Below, in pieces: positions 1 through 5,930 of a stretch of 6,174 nucleotides of DNA. The notes beneath the pieces are model-generated. The model saw only the letters and a program-made list of their open reading frames with translations, searched no databases and was not told the origin of the DNA. Numbering within the stretch: position 1 is the first letter of the stretch; each line of letters begins with the position of its first letter. Position numbers and translations under genes: made by a program. The DNA comes from a bacterium (GTDB taxonomy: Bacteria; Latescibacterota; UBA2968): positions 1-6,174 of the forward strand of contig JAPUJS010000168.1 of assembly GCA_027296045.1 (NCBI GenBank), given 5' to 3'.

Positions 1-240
1 TGGCTCACAGATTCTCACGCAGCAAAACCTGTGCTTCCAGATAAGAGAAAAGAAGAAGATGAGGATGTCAAAGTTACAACCATTGGCGCTTCGTACAACA
101 TGATGGATAGAATCAGACTCAAAGTTCAGTTCTCCCGAATAAAACTTGACGATGAGTTTCAAGTCCTGCCAGAGGGTGTCTTCACAAGAACAGAAGAAGG
201 TTTTAGCGTTTTTGGACTTGCTGTTTCGGTATTCTTTTAA
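1..240 (+). CDS. C-terminal end of an outer-membrane beta-barrel (porin-like) protein, 5' truncated
   Basis: Reading frame 1 is open from the first base of the window to the TAA at 238-240, giving the last 79 residues; the start lies upstream. A charged, lysine/glutamate/aspartate-rich stretch at about residues 14-23 looks like a loop. It is followed by alternating polar/hydrophobic segments (VKVTTIGASYNM, RIRLKVQFSRI) that read as antiparallel beta strands ending in turns. The final strand finishes FGLAVSVFF, and a terminal phenylalanine is the usual beta-barrel assembly signal of outer-membrane proteins. A porin of the phosphate-selective type would fit next to a PstS-like binding protein, but 79 residues cannot settle the family. 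The next gene begins 13 bases after the stop, so they are probably cotranscribed. Confidence 0.6.
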   Translation, partial: WLTDSHAAKPVLPDKRKEEDEDVKVTTIGASYNMMDRIRLKVQFSRIKLDDEFQVLPEGVFTRTEEGFSVFGLAVSVFF

Positions 241-253
241 ATTAAAAAATGAA

Positions 254-694
254 ATGCTTATGCTTTATAGACTTATATTTGTCTCCCTGTTTGCCATGTT
301 TGGGTCCATACAAGCCCAGGTAGTGATTATTGCCCATAAAGATGTGCCCGTCGAGCAACTGACACAGCCTCAGTTGTTGGATTTTTATACGGGCGATATC
401 AAACGATGGAAAAACAAAGACCCAGTGATTGTTTTTACGCTGAAGCCCAAAACCGCGATTCAAGACTCTTTTTTTTATTTGTTGGGCAGAACGTCATCGC
501 GAATGAAGTCTATTTGGATGAAAAATATGCTATCGGGTGAAAGCGATCCACCGGAGTCATTGATCTCTGAGTCGGCGGTTTTGCAGAGGGTGTCCTCAAC
601 ACCTGGTGCAATTGGGTTTGTCAGCCAAGACAGCATCAATGATGCTGTTAAAACCCTCATGATTAACAAGGGCAAAGCCTGGCCCCTGTTTTAG
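254..694 (+). CDS. PstS-like periplasmic substrate-binding protein, short form
   Basis: A 146-residue exported protein. The N-terminus (about residues 5-21) is a signal peptide: a short basic start, a hydrophobic core (LIFVSLFAMFG) and a likely cleavage after SIQA. The mature part resembles the PBP-like domain of phosphate-type ABC binding proteins: VVIIAHKDVPV, then a segment with FYTGDIKRWKN (the family's 'F.G....W.nG' turn, residues 44-54) and GAIGFV at 118-123. At about 125 mature residues it is roughly half the size of a full PstS, matching the short stand-alone proteins annotated as phosphate ABC transporter substrate-binding proteins. The frame is open further upstream inside the preceding gene, but starting at 254 (or ATG 260) places the signal peptide at the N-terminus. 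No Shine-Dalgarno is visible. No permease or ATPase gene is present; the stop is 12 bases before a sensor kinase, so a role in signal presentation rather than uptake is an inference. Confidence 0.75.
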   Translation: MLMLYRLIFVSLFAMFGSIQAQVVIIAHKDVPVEQLTQPQLLDFYTGDIKRWKNKDPVIVFTLKPKTAIQDSFFYLLGRTSSRMKSIWMKNMLSGESDPPESLISESAVLQRVSSTPGAIGFVSQDSINDAVKTLMINKGKAWPLF

Positions 695-706
695 TTTGGT
701 ATCGCC

Positions 707-2347
707 ATGAAATTCAGAAATCTGAAATTGGGTACCAAACAGTTCATTGGTTTTGCTTGTGTTTTGGCCATGATGGTGGGTGTGAACATTTATTCGCAGC
801 AGACGATTCGCGATTTGAAAAATGAGCTTGACGAAGTGACCAATAACTGGTTGCAGCGGATGTCGGCACTTTCGGGAATCAATCTCCATACCACCAATTT
901 GCGGCTGTACCAACTGCAACATGTATTTGCGGTGAGTGATTCGACGAAAAAAGAACAGGCCGGTTATATGATCGTTTTGATTGATCAAATCAATGCGAAT
1001 TTGAACGTTTATGAACAATTAAAAAAGTATTCTGAGCAGAAGAATTTGTACTCTGAAGAAGAAGGCCAACATTATCGTGCTTTTACACAACATTGGGAAA
1101 CCTATCAGGATCTGTTTTTTGAGATTTTTCGCCATTCGCGAAGTGGGCAAAGTCGCCAAGCTATTGCCGTGCTCAATGGCCAGGCTTTGGACGTGTTTAC
1201 CCTTTTTAGTGCGGAATTGTCGGCGTTGGTGCGTCTCAATGAGCAGGGGTCTTTAGATGCTGCCACACGCGCCGAGAGGTTGCAGCGTGCAACACAGAAG
1301 ATTTCTACGATATTGCTAATTGTGACGGTGTTGCTGTCTGTTGTGATTGCATTGGCACTTGTGCGGCATATTACAGTTCCTGTGCAACGTTTGGCGCAGG
1401 CAGCTGGCAGTGTTGCGCAGGGAGATCTCGATGTGCGCCTTGAAGCAGACAGCCAGGATGAAATTGGTCAGTTAACTCTGTCGTTCAACCGGATGACGGC
1501 GGCCCTGCAAAAAGCACGTCAGCAAACAGAATCTCAGCAACGTGCGCTTGAATTGACCAATCAGGATTTGGCCAAAAGCAACGAAGATCTTCAGGCTGCG
1601 ATGCAGCATTTGCAGGAAACGCAAGAACAGCTTGTGATGCAAGAAAAGATGGCAGCACTGGGTGATCTGGTGGCTGGTATGGCCCACGAGATCAATAGTC
1701 CGATTGGTGTAGTCAACAGCGCAACAGATGTATCAAACCGCTGCCTGGCACGGATTGAGCGAGAATTGCAAGGTTCACAAAGGGTACGTGTTGAGCAGGT
1801 TTTGCACGTGCTAAAAGATAATCTGCGTATTACTCAGGAGGCAGGTGATCGCATTGCAACACTTGTCAAAAGCTTGAGAACATTTGCACGGCTGGATGAA
1901 GCTGAATATCAAAAGGTGGACATCCACGAGGGGGTAGATAGCAGTTTGACGTTGATTGAGAGTGAATGGCGCGGACGGATTACGATCGAGAAAGATTACA
2001 CCCCGGCTGGCGAACTGATATGTTATGCAAGCCAGTTGAATCAGGTGTTTGCGACATTGCTCAAAAATGCAGTTGCTGCTATTGAATCAGTGGGTACGAT
2101 TTATATTACGACCAGGCGCGAAAAGGAGCATATGCATATTGAGATTGCAGATACGGGACGCGGTATGGCGCCAGCGCAATTAAATAAGATTTTTGATTTT
2201 GGTTTTTCTGCTGGTGGCACGCGTATTAAGATGCGGTCTGGGTTGTCGGCTGTCTATAATATTGTGCAAAAACATCGGGGCACCATTCGTGTTGAGAGCG
2301 AGGAGGGTAAAGGGACGACATTTTTTATTGATTTGCCTGTTTCATAA
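707..2347 (+). CDS. Membrane-bound HAMP-domain sensor histidine kinase
   Basis: A 546-residue two-component sensor kinase. Domains in order: transmembrane helix 1 (about residues 13-30); an all-helical periplasmic sensor region of about 165 residues (31-197), like the four-helix-bundle sensors of chemoreceptors; transmembrane helix 2 (about 200-220); HAMP linker (about 221-268, containing DEIGQLTLSFNRM); a glutamine-rich coiled coil (about 266-312); a DHp helix pair with the H-box LVAGMAHEINSPIG, phosphoacceptor His327; and a HATPase_c domain from about 440 to 545 with the N-box (Asn454 in LLKNAVAAIE), G1 box DTGRGM (482-487), F-box IFDFGFS and a reduced G2 box GLSAVYNIV (512-520). All catalytic elements are present, so it should autophosphorylate. 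No receiver domain is fused and no response regulator gene lies in the window. It starts 12 bases after the binding-protein gene, without a clear Shine-Dalgarno, so translational coupling is plausible. The ligand is unknown. Confidence 0.93.
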   Translation: MKFRNLKLGTKQFIGFACVLAMMVGVNIYSQQTIRDLKNELDEVTNNWLQRMSALSGINLHTTNLRLYQLQHVFAVSDSTKKEQAGYMIVLIDQINANLNVYEQLKKYSEQKNLYSEEEGQHYRAFTQHWETYQDLFFEIFRHSRSGQSRQAIAVLNGQALDVFTLFSAELSALVRLNEQGSLDAATRAERLQRATQKISTILLIVTVLLSVVIALALVRHITVPVQRLAQAAGSVAQGDLDVRLEADSQDEIGQLTLSFNRMTAALQKARQQTESQQRALELTNQDLAKSNEDLQAAMQHLQETQEQLVMQEKMAALGDLVAGMAHEINSPIGVVNSATDVSNRCLARIERELQGSQRVRVEQVLHVLKDNLRITQEAGDRIATLVKSLRTFARLDEAEYQKVDIHEGVDSSLTLIESEWRGRITIEKDYTPAGELICYASQLNQVFATLLKNAVAAIESVGTIYITTRREKEHMHIEIADTGRGMAPAQLNKIFDFGFSAGGTRIKMRSGLSAVYNIVQKHRGTIRVESEEGKGTTFFIDLPVS

Positions 2348-2420
2348 ACTGACGCTCGCCCGCCTTTTCTACCCATATACCCACACCTTTTACAACAACG
2401 TAGTACAAGATTTGCTTCTT

Positions 2421-2465
2421 CTTTGGGAGCAGGGGGCGTAGGTTCAAATCCTATTGTCCCGACCA
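2421..2465 (+). other. 3' half of a tRNA-Pro(UGG): probable integration (att) remnant
   Basis: The segment folds as the 3' half of a tRNA. The anticodon loop TTTGGGA (2422-2428) carries anticodon TGG for proline. It is followed by 3' anticodon strand GCAGG, a four-base variable loop, T stem GTAGG/CCTAT around the loop TTCAAAT (2443-2449), acceptor strand TGTCCCG, discriminator A and encoded CCA (2463-2465). Upstream bases give no D arm and no CGGGACA acceptor partner, and the 5' anticodon strand has a mismatch, so homology appears to stop at the anticodon loop. A tRNA cut at this point, keeping its 3' end, is the normal product of tyrosine-recombinase integration. The product would be non-functional. 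A CTT (lysine) reading with a GCTTC/GGAGC stem is possible but would put T at position 37 and enlarge the variable loop. Confidence 0.72.
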
Positions 2466-2470
2466 TATAA

Positions 2471-2508
2471 AACAAGGGGGTACGAATTTTAGCTCGTAGC
2501 CCCTTGTT
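2471..2508 (+). terminator. Long hairpin just after the tRNA fragment, possible terminator
   Basis: Bases 2471-2485 pair with 2494-2508 in a 15-position stem with one internal G/G mismatch (2480/2499), closing an eight-base loop (ATTTTAGC). The stem begins six bases after the tRNA CCA end, the usual position of a tRNA terminator. The following sequence (TGCGTTTGTC) is only weakly T-rich, so intrinsic termination may be inefficient. It could also end transcription coming from the histidine kinase operon. Confidence 0.5.
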
Positions 2509-2616
2509 GCGTTTGTCACCTATTTTGTCACATCTTTAAAGACTGATCTTTGTTGGTATTCGTTGGTTTTTTTGAAAAGAGGAAGTGCTGCTTCCCCTAG
2601 ATCAGGAGATTGCTGC

Positions 2617-2634
2617 GATTGTGAGAAAACAATC
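2617..2634. promoter_or_regulatory. Operator-like palindrome upstream of the oxygenase operon
   Basis: GATTGT and ACAATC are perfect inverted arms around the six-base spacer GAGAAA. The site lies about 100 bases before the first PhyH gene. Poorly conserved promoter-like hexamers follow (TTGCAT at 2637-2642 and TATTAT at 2663-2668, with a 20-base gap that is longer than ideal). The half-site ATTGTGAG resembles LacI-family operators, but the spacing differs from lacO and no regulator gene is in view. Chance occurrence is possible. Confidence 0.25.
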
Positions 2635-2731
2635 CCTTGCATACAACCTTCTTATATGAACATATTATGCCCATCAGCCCTCACCTACCGTTCATTGGAA
2701 ATTTGAATTTTGGATTAAAAGGGGTATCGAC

Positions 2732-3577
2732 ATGCAGAAGCTGACGGACGAGCAACACCGACGATGGCAGACAGACGGGTATTTGCACCTTGAACAGGTG
2801 TTCGACCCTGATGAGGCCGAATTTTTCAGGAATGAGATCGACCGGATTCGCCAGATTCCAGGATACGAGCCGGACAAGAATCCCGAGCTGCCGAGGGGCC
2901 ACTATGGCTGGATGGATCACACGCCGGACCTGGATCCAGAGGGTTTTATGGACCGGAGAGAACTTTTGACCTATGGTCAGGCGTTTATCGACCTGGTCGA
3001 TAGGGCACCCGTGTTTGACTATGTTGTCGACCTGATGGGCCCGAATATCCTGCTGAGCATGACGCAGGCGATCGTGCGCCCCTCCACCGAAGAATTCTCC
3101 GGCTATACCCACACCGATGGCGGCGAGTCGCTCCGGCAGATTCGCGTCAGCGAGACTTGTCCGCCGATTTCAATGAAGGCCATGTACTTGCTAAGTGACG
3201 TGACGGAAGAAGATAGTGGAAATCTGACGGTATTTCCGGGCAGTCACATGCGCCAGATTCCAGATCACAGCGACCGGGTGATCACGCCTTACTCCCCGGG
3301 CGCTGTGCGACTCATGGGGAAGGCAGGAGATGTCTATCTGTTTCCCCATTCATTGTGGCACGGTCCTGCGAAAAACTTCTCCAGCAAGAGCCGTAAGGTC
3401 TTGCTTTACAATTACTGCCAGCTCTGGGTACGCTGTTACGACTTCGATAGCGTCCCGGATGTATCGCAGCAGTGTACTGCGAGGCAGCGGCGTCTGCTAG
3501 GAGATCTCGGGTATGACTTCAGGCCAGGTTCCTATTTCTATGTGCCCAAAGATCAGGCAGAGGTGATTTTGAATTAG
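2732..3577 (+). CDS. Phytanoyl-CoA dioxygenase (PhyH) family Fe(II)/2-oxoglutarate oxygenase
   Basis: A 281-residue cytoplasmic oxygenase without a signal peptide, of normal length for the family. PhyH enzymes hydroxylate an unactivated carbon using Fe(II), O2 and 2-oxoglutarate, releasing succinate and CO2. The iron facial triad is visible as His127 and Asp129 (in YTHTDGG) and distal His210 (in LWHGPAKN); Arg221 (SRKVLLYNY) is placed to bind the 2-oxoglutarate carboxylate. The N-terminus has the typical opening of an alpha-helical lead (DEQHRRWQTDGYLHLEQVF). The C-terminal tail (QRRLLGDLGYDFRPGSYFY) is of the kind seen in environmental PhyH proteins rather than in ectoine hydroxylase. The start is supported by AAAAGGGG seven bases upstream. 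It is the first gene of a + strand cluster with a second PhyH and a UxuA-like dehydratase. The substrate is not deducible; the family also covers halogenases and phosphonate hydroxylases. Confidence 0.9.
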   Translation: MQKLTDEQHRRWQTDGYLHLEQVFDPDEAEFFRNEIDRIRQIPGYEPDKNPELPRGHYGWMDHTPDLDPEGFMDRRELLTYGQAFIDLVDRAPVFDYVVDLMGPNILLSMTQAIVRPSTEEFSGYTHTDGGESLRQIRVSETCPPISMKAMYLLSDVTEEDSGNLTVFPGSHMRQIPDHSDRVITPYSPGAVRLMGKAGDVYLFPHSLWHGPAKNFSSKSRKVLLYNYCQLWVRCYDFDSVPDVSQQCTARQRRLLGDLGYDFRPGSYFYVPKDQAEVILN

Positions 3578-3613
3578 GGCATTGCAGGATGGTTGATGTG
3601 TGGAACGCACCCG

Positions 3614-3662
3614 CATTCGCCAGTCATTGAAGCTTGATAGGCTGACAGAAATCAGGCGAATG
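3614..3662. repeat. Inverted repeat in the spacer between the two oxygenase genes
   Basis: CATTCGCC (3614-3621) and GGCGAATG (3655-3662) are perfect eight-base inverted arms separated by 33 bases, ending ten bases before the Shine-Dalgarno of the second PhyH gene. It could form an mRNA stem between the two coding regions. The loop is large and the arms short, so chance cannot be excluded. Confidence 0.25.
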
Positions 3663-3682
3663 GACTTGAACAGGAGGCGCAG

Positions 3683-4423
3683 ATGGACGCAGGAGATCGA
3701 GCGGTTGTCGAGACCACGCGGAAGAACGGCGTGGGTGTCTTGCACAACTTGCTTTCGCAGGATGAACTGGATGCGGTCCGCCGGGAGCTGGACCAGGCGT
3801 ACCTGGATTTGAATATGGGACCGGGTGAACCGGGGAGTCGGGACAGCCTCCGGAATGAACCGTTGCTGAATTATCCGGCCATAGGCAGCTTGTTTTCACA
3901 TCCTCGCATTCTGGAGATCGTGTCGGCGATTCTGGAAGAGCCCCGGCCTTTTCTTTTGCAGATGAAGACCAACCGGTATACGCCGGAACATAAAGGCGTG
4001 GGACGACACACGGACGGCAGCCAGACGGAACCGGCCGAACCCTTTCAGTGGCAGGCTACGATGATTTACCTGGACGATATCGATGTCAACTCGGGGGCGT
4101 TGACGTATGTGCCGGGTACGCATGTGCATCATTTCACGTCTCCGGACAATCCGGACAGGCCATTGCCCACAAAGAAAGATATCCAGGCGGGTGACTACGT
4201 GCCGGTCGAACTGAAGGCGGGCAGCGTGGTGTTTCGGGTGCCGGAGGTGTGGCACGGCGTGGTGCCCATCCATCGATTGCGGCGTTATATTACGGGGTTG
4301 TACACGTCCCGGAGAAAGGGGAATGCGCTGGTAAAAGAGCGGATTCAGCAGGTTCGGGAAAGCCGGAAGAATATCCCGGAGGCATCTGTTCCCGAGCACG
4401 TTCGGGCATACTGGCGGTATTGA
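3683..4423 (+). CDS. Second PhyH-family Fe(II)/2-oxoglutarate oxygenase
   Basis: A 246-residue PhyH-family protein, distinct in sequence from the one upstream and about 35 residues shorter, lacking its C-terminal tail. The iron ligands are His109 and Asp111 (in GRHTDGSQTE) and His191 (in EVWHGVVPIHR); Arg200 or Arg201 (LRRYITGLYTSR) is the likely 2-oxoglutarate anchor. The core strand before the first ligand (LLQMKTNRYTPEHKG) and the LDDIDVNSGALTYVPGTH segment are classic for the family. The start is set by a perfect AGGAGG at 3672-3677, five bases upstream. The gene follows the first PhyH after a 105-base spacer. Two divergent copies with complete active sites suggest successive or different hydroxylations rather than a recent duplication. 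The substrate is unknown. Confidence 0.9.
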   Translation: MDAGDRAVVETTRKNGVGVLHNLLSQDELDAVRRELDQAYLDLNMGPGEPGSRDSLRNEPLLNYPAIGSLFSHPRILEIVSAILEEPRPFLLQMKTNRYTPEHKGVGRHTDGSQTEPAEPFQWQATMIYLDDIDVNSGALTYVPGTHVHHFTSPDNPDRPLPTKKDIQAGDYVPVELKAGSVVFRVPEVWHGVVPIHRLRRYITGLYTSRRKGNALVKERIQQVRESRKNIPEASVPEHVRAYWRY

Positions 4424-4436
4424 AAAAAGAATCTGA

Positions 4437-4631
4437 AAAGCGGATCGATTCACGGCATTCGAGGCGGAATCGTTGTGGCAACGGTTCAAGCCCCTGGACG
4501 CGCTGCTTCAGTCGGAAGAGGAACAGTTCGTGCCCGGCTTTCAGTCCGGGCCAATGAAGTACCACTTTAACGATATGCCGAGGGACTATGTCACGTCCGA
4601 CTTCATTGCGAGTTGGAGATATTCCACGTGA
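4437..4631 (+). pseudogene. Headless coding-like fragment, family not recognised
   Basis: The 308 bases between the second PhyH gene and the UxuA-like gene are not empty. Frame 3 is open from just after a TGA (4434-4436) to the TGA at 4629-4631, 64 codons. It has strongly G/C-biased third positions and protein-like sequence (for example LWQRFKPLDALL, then MKYHFNDMPRDYVTSDF). There is no start codon with a ribosome binding site at its head; the only ATGs are internal (4554 onward, no Shine-Dalgarno). Frame 2 then carries coding-like sequence from about 4613 to 4715 (SRWDRAFSADNPEAFPQV), as if one gene had been cut and frameshifted. I do not recognise the family. Alternatives are a short unstarted peptide or an untranslated spacer that is open by chance. 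Confidence 0.4.
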
Positions 4632-4731
4632 GCCTTCGTGTCCAGAGTCGTTGGGACCGGGCGTTCTCGGCGGATAACCCAGAAGCCTTCCCGCAAGTCC
4701 AAAGAGTTGAAGAGAAAGGAGAGAGAGAACG

Positions 4732-5802
4732 ATGGCAGAAAAATGGGATAGACCCTACGCTCTCAGCGCCGTTCCGGGTTTCTATTCATCCAGCGAGGGC
4801 ATTCAGATCGCCACCGGGACCAGCGACGCAGCCTCGGATGAGGACCTTCAGTTCATGCAGCAGTTGGGCGTGGAGTGGATGATGGTCGGCGTGGCCGAGC
4901 CGGCGAACCAGAACGCGGACTACTACAAGCGGCTCAAGGAGCGGTTCGGGCAGTTCGGCCTGCAGATCTATCGGATCTCCAACCGGAGTGTGCACAATAT
5001 GTCTGAGGTGACGCTCAACCTGCCAGGGCGCGACGAGAAGATCGAGGAATTCGCCACCTTCATCCGGAACCTGGGCGAGGCGGGGATCCCGTATAACACG
5101 TATGCCCATATGGGCAATGGGATCTGGCACTCGGGCCGGGCGCAGGGCCGCGGGGGGATGGATGCGCGAACCCTGGACATCCAGAACGCGACGGGGCGAT
5201 GGGCTGACATGACGTTCGAGGGAGAGCTGACGCACGGTCGGGCGTATACCGAAGACGAGCTTTGGGAGAATTACGAGTATATGATCCGCAAGATCGCGCC
5301 CGTGGCCGAGGAAGCCGGCGTCTACATTGGCATCCATCCAGATGACCCACCGGTCTACGCCCTGGGCGGTATTCCACGCTGTATCTTCGGCAACTTTGAG
5401 GGCTACAAGCGGGCGATGGAAATCGCCGACAGCCCGAACATTGGCGTGTGTCTTTGCGTGGGCTGCTGGCTCGAAGGTGGCGTGGAGGGGATGGGCGTGG
5501 ACGTTCCGGGCGCGATTCGCTACTTCGCCCAGCAGAACAAGCTCTTCAAAGTACACTTTCGGAATGTGTCGAATCCGATGCCCGAGCCGTGGACCGAGAC
5601 CCTGATGGACGAGGGGTATATGGATATGCACACGGTGATGAAGACGCTGCGCGAGATGCGTTTCGACGGGGCGGTCATTCCAGACCACATCCCCTCGCTC
5701 CTGGGTGGACCTCGTGCGGGCCTGGCCTACTCGATCGCTTATATGCGGGCCCTTCTGCAGTCGGTCAACAATGAGGCCGGCGGCCCGAACGGATCCTTGT
5801 GA
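4732..5802 (+). CDS. uxuA: Mannonate dehydratase (UxuA)-like TIM-barrel enzyme
   Basis: A 356-residue cytoplasmic protein of the UxuA family, somewhat shorter than the roughly 394 residues of E. coli UxuA. The family removes water from D-mannonate to give 2-keto-3-deoxygluconate in glucuronate breakdown. Family landmarks are in order: IHPDDPP (201-207) followed by LGGIPRCIFG, NIGVCLCVGC (237-245), VHFRNVS (274-280), a DEGYMDM segment (293-299) and IPDH (316-319). By correspondence with characterised members, His202, Cys242, His275 and Asp318 would be the Mn(II) ligands, and all are present. The motif around the last ligand reads IPDHI where classical UxuA has RPDHG, so a different sugar acid or an isomerase-like activity is possible. 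AAGGAG at 4716-4721, ten bases upstream, supports this start. It is the last gene before a strong terminator. Confidence 0.82.
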   Translation: MAEKWDRPYALSAVPGFYSSSEGIQIATGTSDAASDEDLQFMQQLGVEWMMVGVAEPANQNADYYKRLKERFGQFGLQIYRISNRSVHNMSEVTLNLPGRDEKIEEFATFIRNLGEAGIPYNTYAHMGNGIWHSGRAQGRGGMDARTLDIQNATGRWADMTFEGELTHGRAYTEDELWENYEYMIRKIAPVAEEAGVYIGIHPDDPPVYALGGIPRCIFGNFEGYKRAMEIADSPNIGVCLCVGCWLEGGVEGMGVDVPGAIRYFAQQNKLFKVHFRNVSNPMPEPWTETLMDEGYMDMHTVMKTLREMRFDGAVIPDHIPSLLGGPRAGLAYSIAYMRALLQSVNNEAGGPNGSL

Positions 5803-5833
5803 AAAGAGGAAGGCCAATTTCGCCCCATCGGCA

Positions 5834-5864
5834 GAAAATGGGAAGATGGGACCGAACCATTTTC
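5834..5864 (+). repeat. Inverted repeat in the 3' untranslated region after the UxuA-like gene
   Basis: GAAAATGG (5834-5841) and CCATTTTC (5857-5864) form a perfect eight-base-pair stem with a 15-base loop about 30 bases after the stop codon. No T-tract follows, so it is more likely an mRNA 3'-end structure than a terminator. An overlapping alternative pairs CCCATC (5824-5829) with GATGGG (5845-5850). Confidence 0.3.
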
Positions 5865-5891
5865 GGAAGTCACCGATTGATTTGTCGCATC

Positions 5892-5930
5892 AAAAAAAGC
5901 CCGTCCGGTCTAAAATTGACGGGCTTTTTT
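5892..5930. terminator. Bidirectional rho-independent terminator
   Basis: GCCCGTC (5899-5905) pairs with GACGGGC (5918-5924) around a 12-base loop. Seven A residues precede the stem (5892-5898) and six T residues follow it (5925-5930). The A- and T-tracts make it functional on either strand. It ends the oxygenase/UxuA-like transcript about 90 bases after the stop, and it could also end a minus-strand transcript from the right. Confidence 0.9.

Larger units (their letters stand above)
2348..2731. other. 384-base gene-free junction region
   Basis: No convincing intact gene is present. From left to right it holds about 70 bases without recognisable structure, the 3' half of a tRNA-Pro (2421-2465), a near-perfect hairpin (2471-2508), paired direct repeats of TTTGTCAC (2512-2519 and 2524-2531) and of GTTGGT (2552-2557 and 2562-2567), a small GGAAG/CTTCC hairpin (2581-2595), an operator-like palindrome (2617-2634) and the ribosome binding site of the next gene (AAAAGGGG, 2717-2724). 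A 40-codon minus-strand frame (2520-2642) crosses the repeats. I could not assign it to a family. This segment is where base composition and ribosome-binding-site style change between the flanking operons. Confidence 0.6.

Noticed and set aside
146..253. Upstream extension of the binding-protein gene to ATG 146
   Set aside because: It would overlap the barrel gene by about 95 bases and bury the signal peptide inside the protein; starting at 254 or 260 places it at the N-terminus.
596..1018. 140-codon minus-strand frame across the binding-protein/kinase boundary
   Set aside because: Overlaps two well-supported + strand genes in antisense and shows no domain features.
2410..2465. Complete tRNA-Lys(CUU) using a GCTTC/GGAGC anticodon stem
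   Set aside because: No D arm and no acceptor partner exist upstream, position 37 would be T, and the variable loop would be too long. The proline reading of a 3' half fits better.
2254..2475. Minus-strand frame starting MFYMVGTIGFEPTPPAPKEE
   Set aside because: This is the well-known spurious translation of the 3' half of a tRNA on its complementary strand, continuing antisense into the kinase gene.
2581..2595. Small hairpin GGAAG/CTTCC as a terminator
   Set aside because: Five-base stem with no T-tract after it; too weak to call.
2681..3112. 143-codon minus-strand frame
   Set aside because: Lies entirely antisense to the first PhyH gene and its leader, with no recognisable motif.
3896..4489. 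197-codon minus-strand frame
   Set aside because: Antisense to the second PhyH gene, with His/Arg-rich low-plausibility protein and no ribosome binding site or family motif.
4786..5817. 343-codon open frame on the minus strand opposite the UxuA-like gene
   Set aside because: Its translation is rich in Arg, His, Val and Pro with no family motif. It is the expected antisense frame of a G+C-rich gene whose + strand has clear UxuA motifs and a ribosome binding site.
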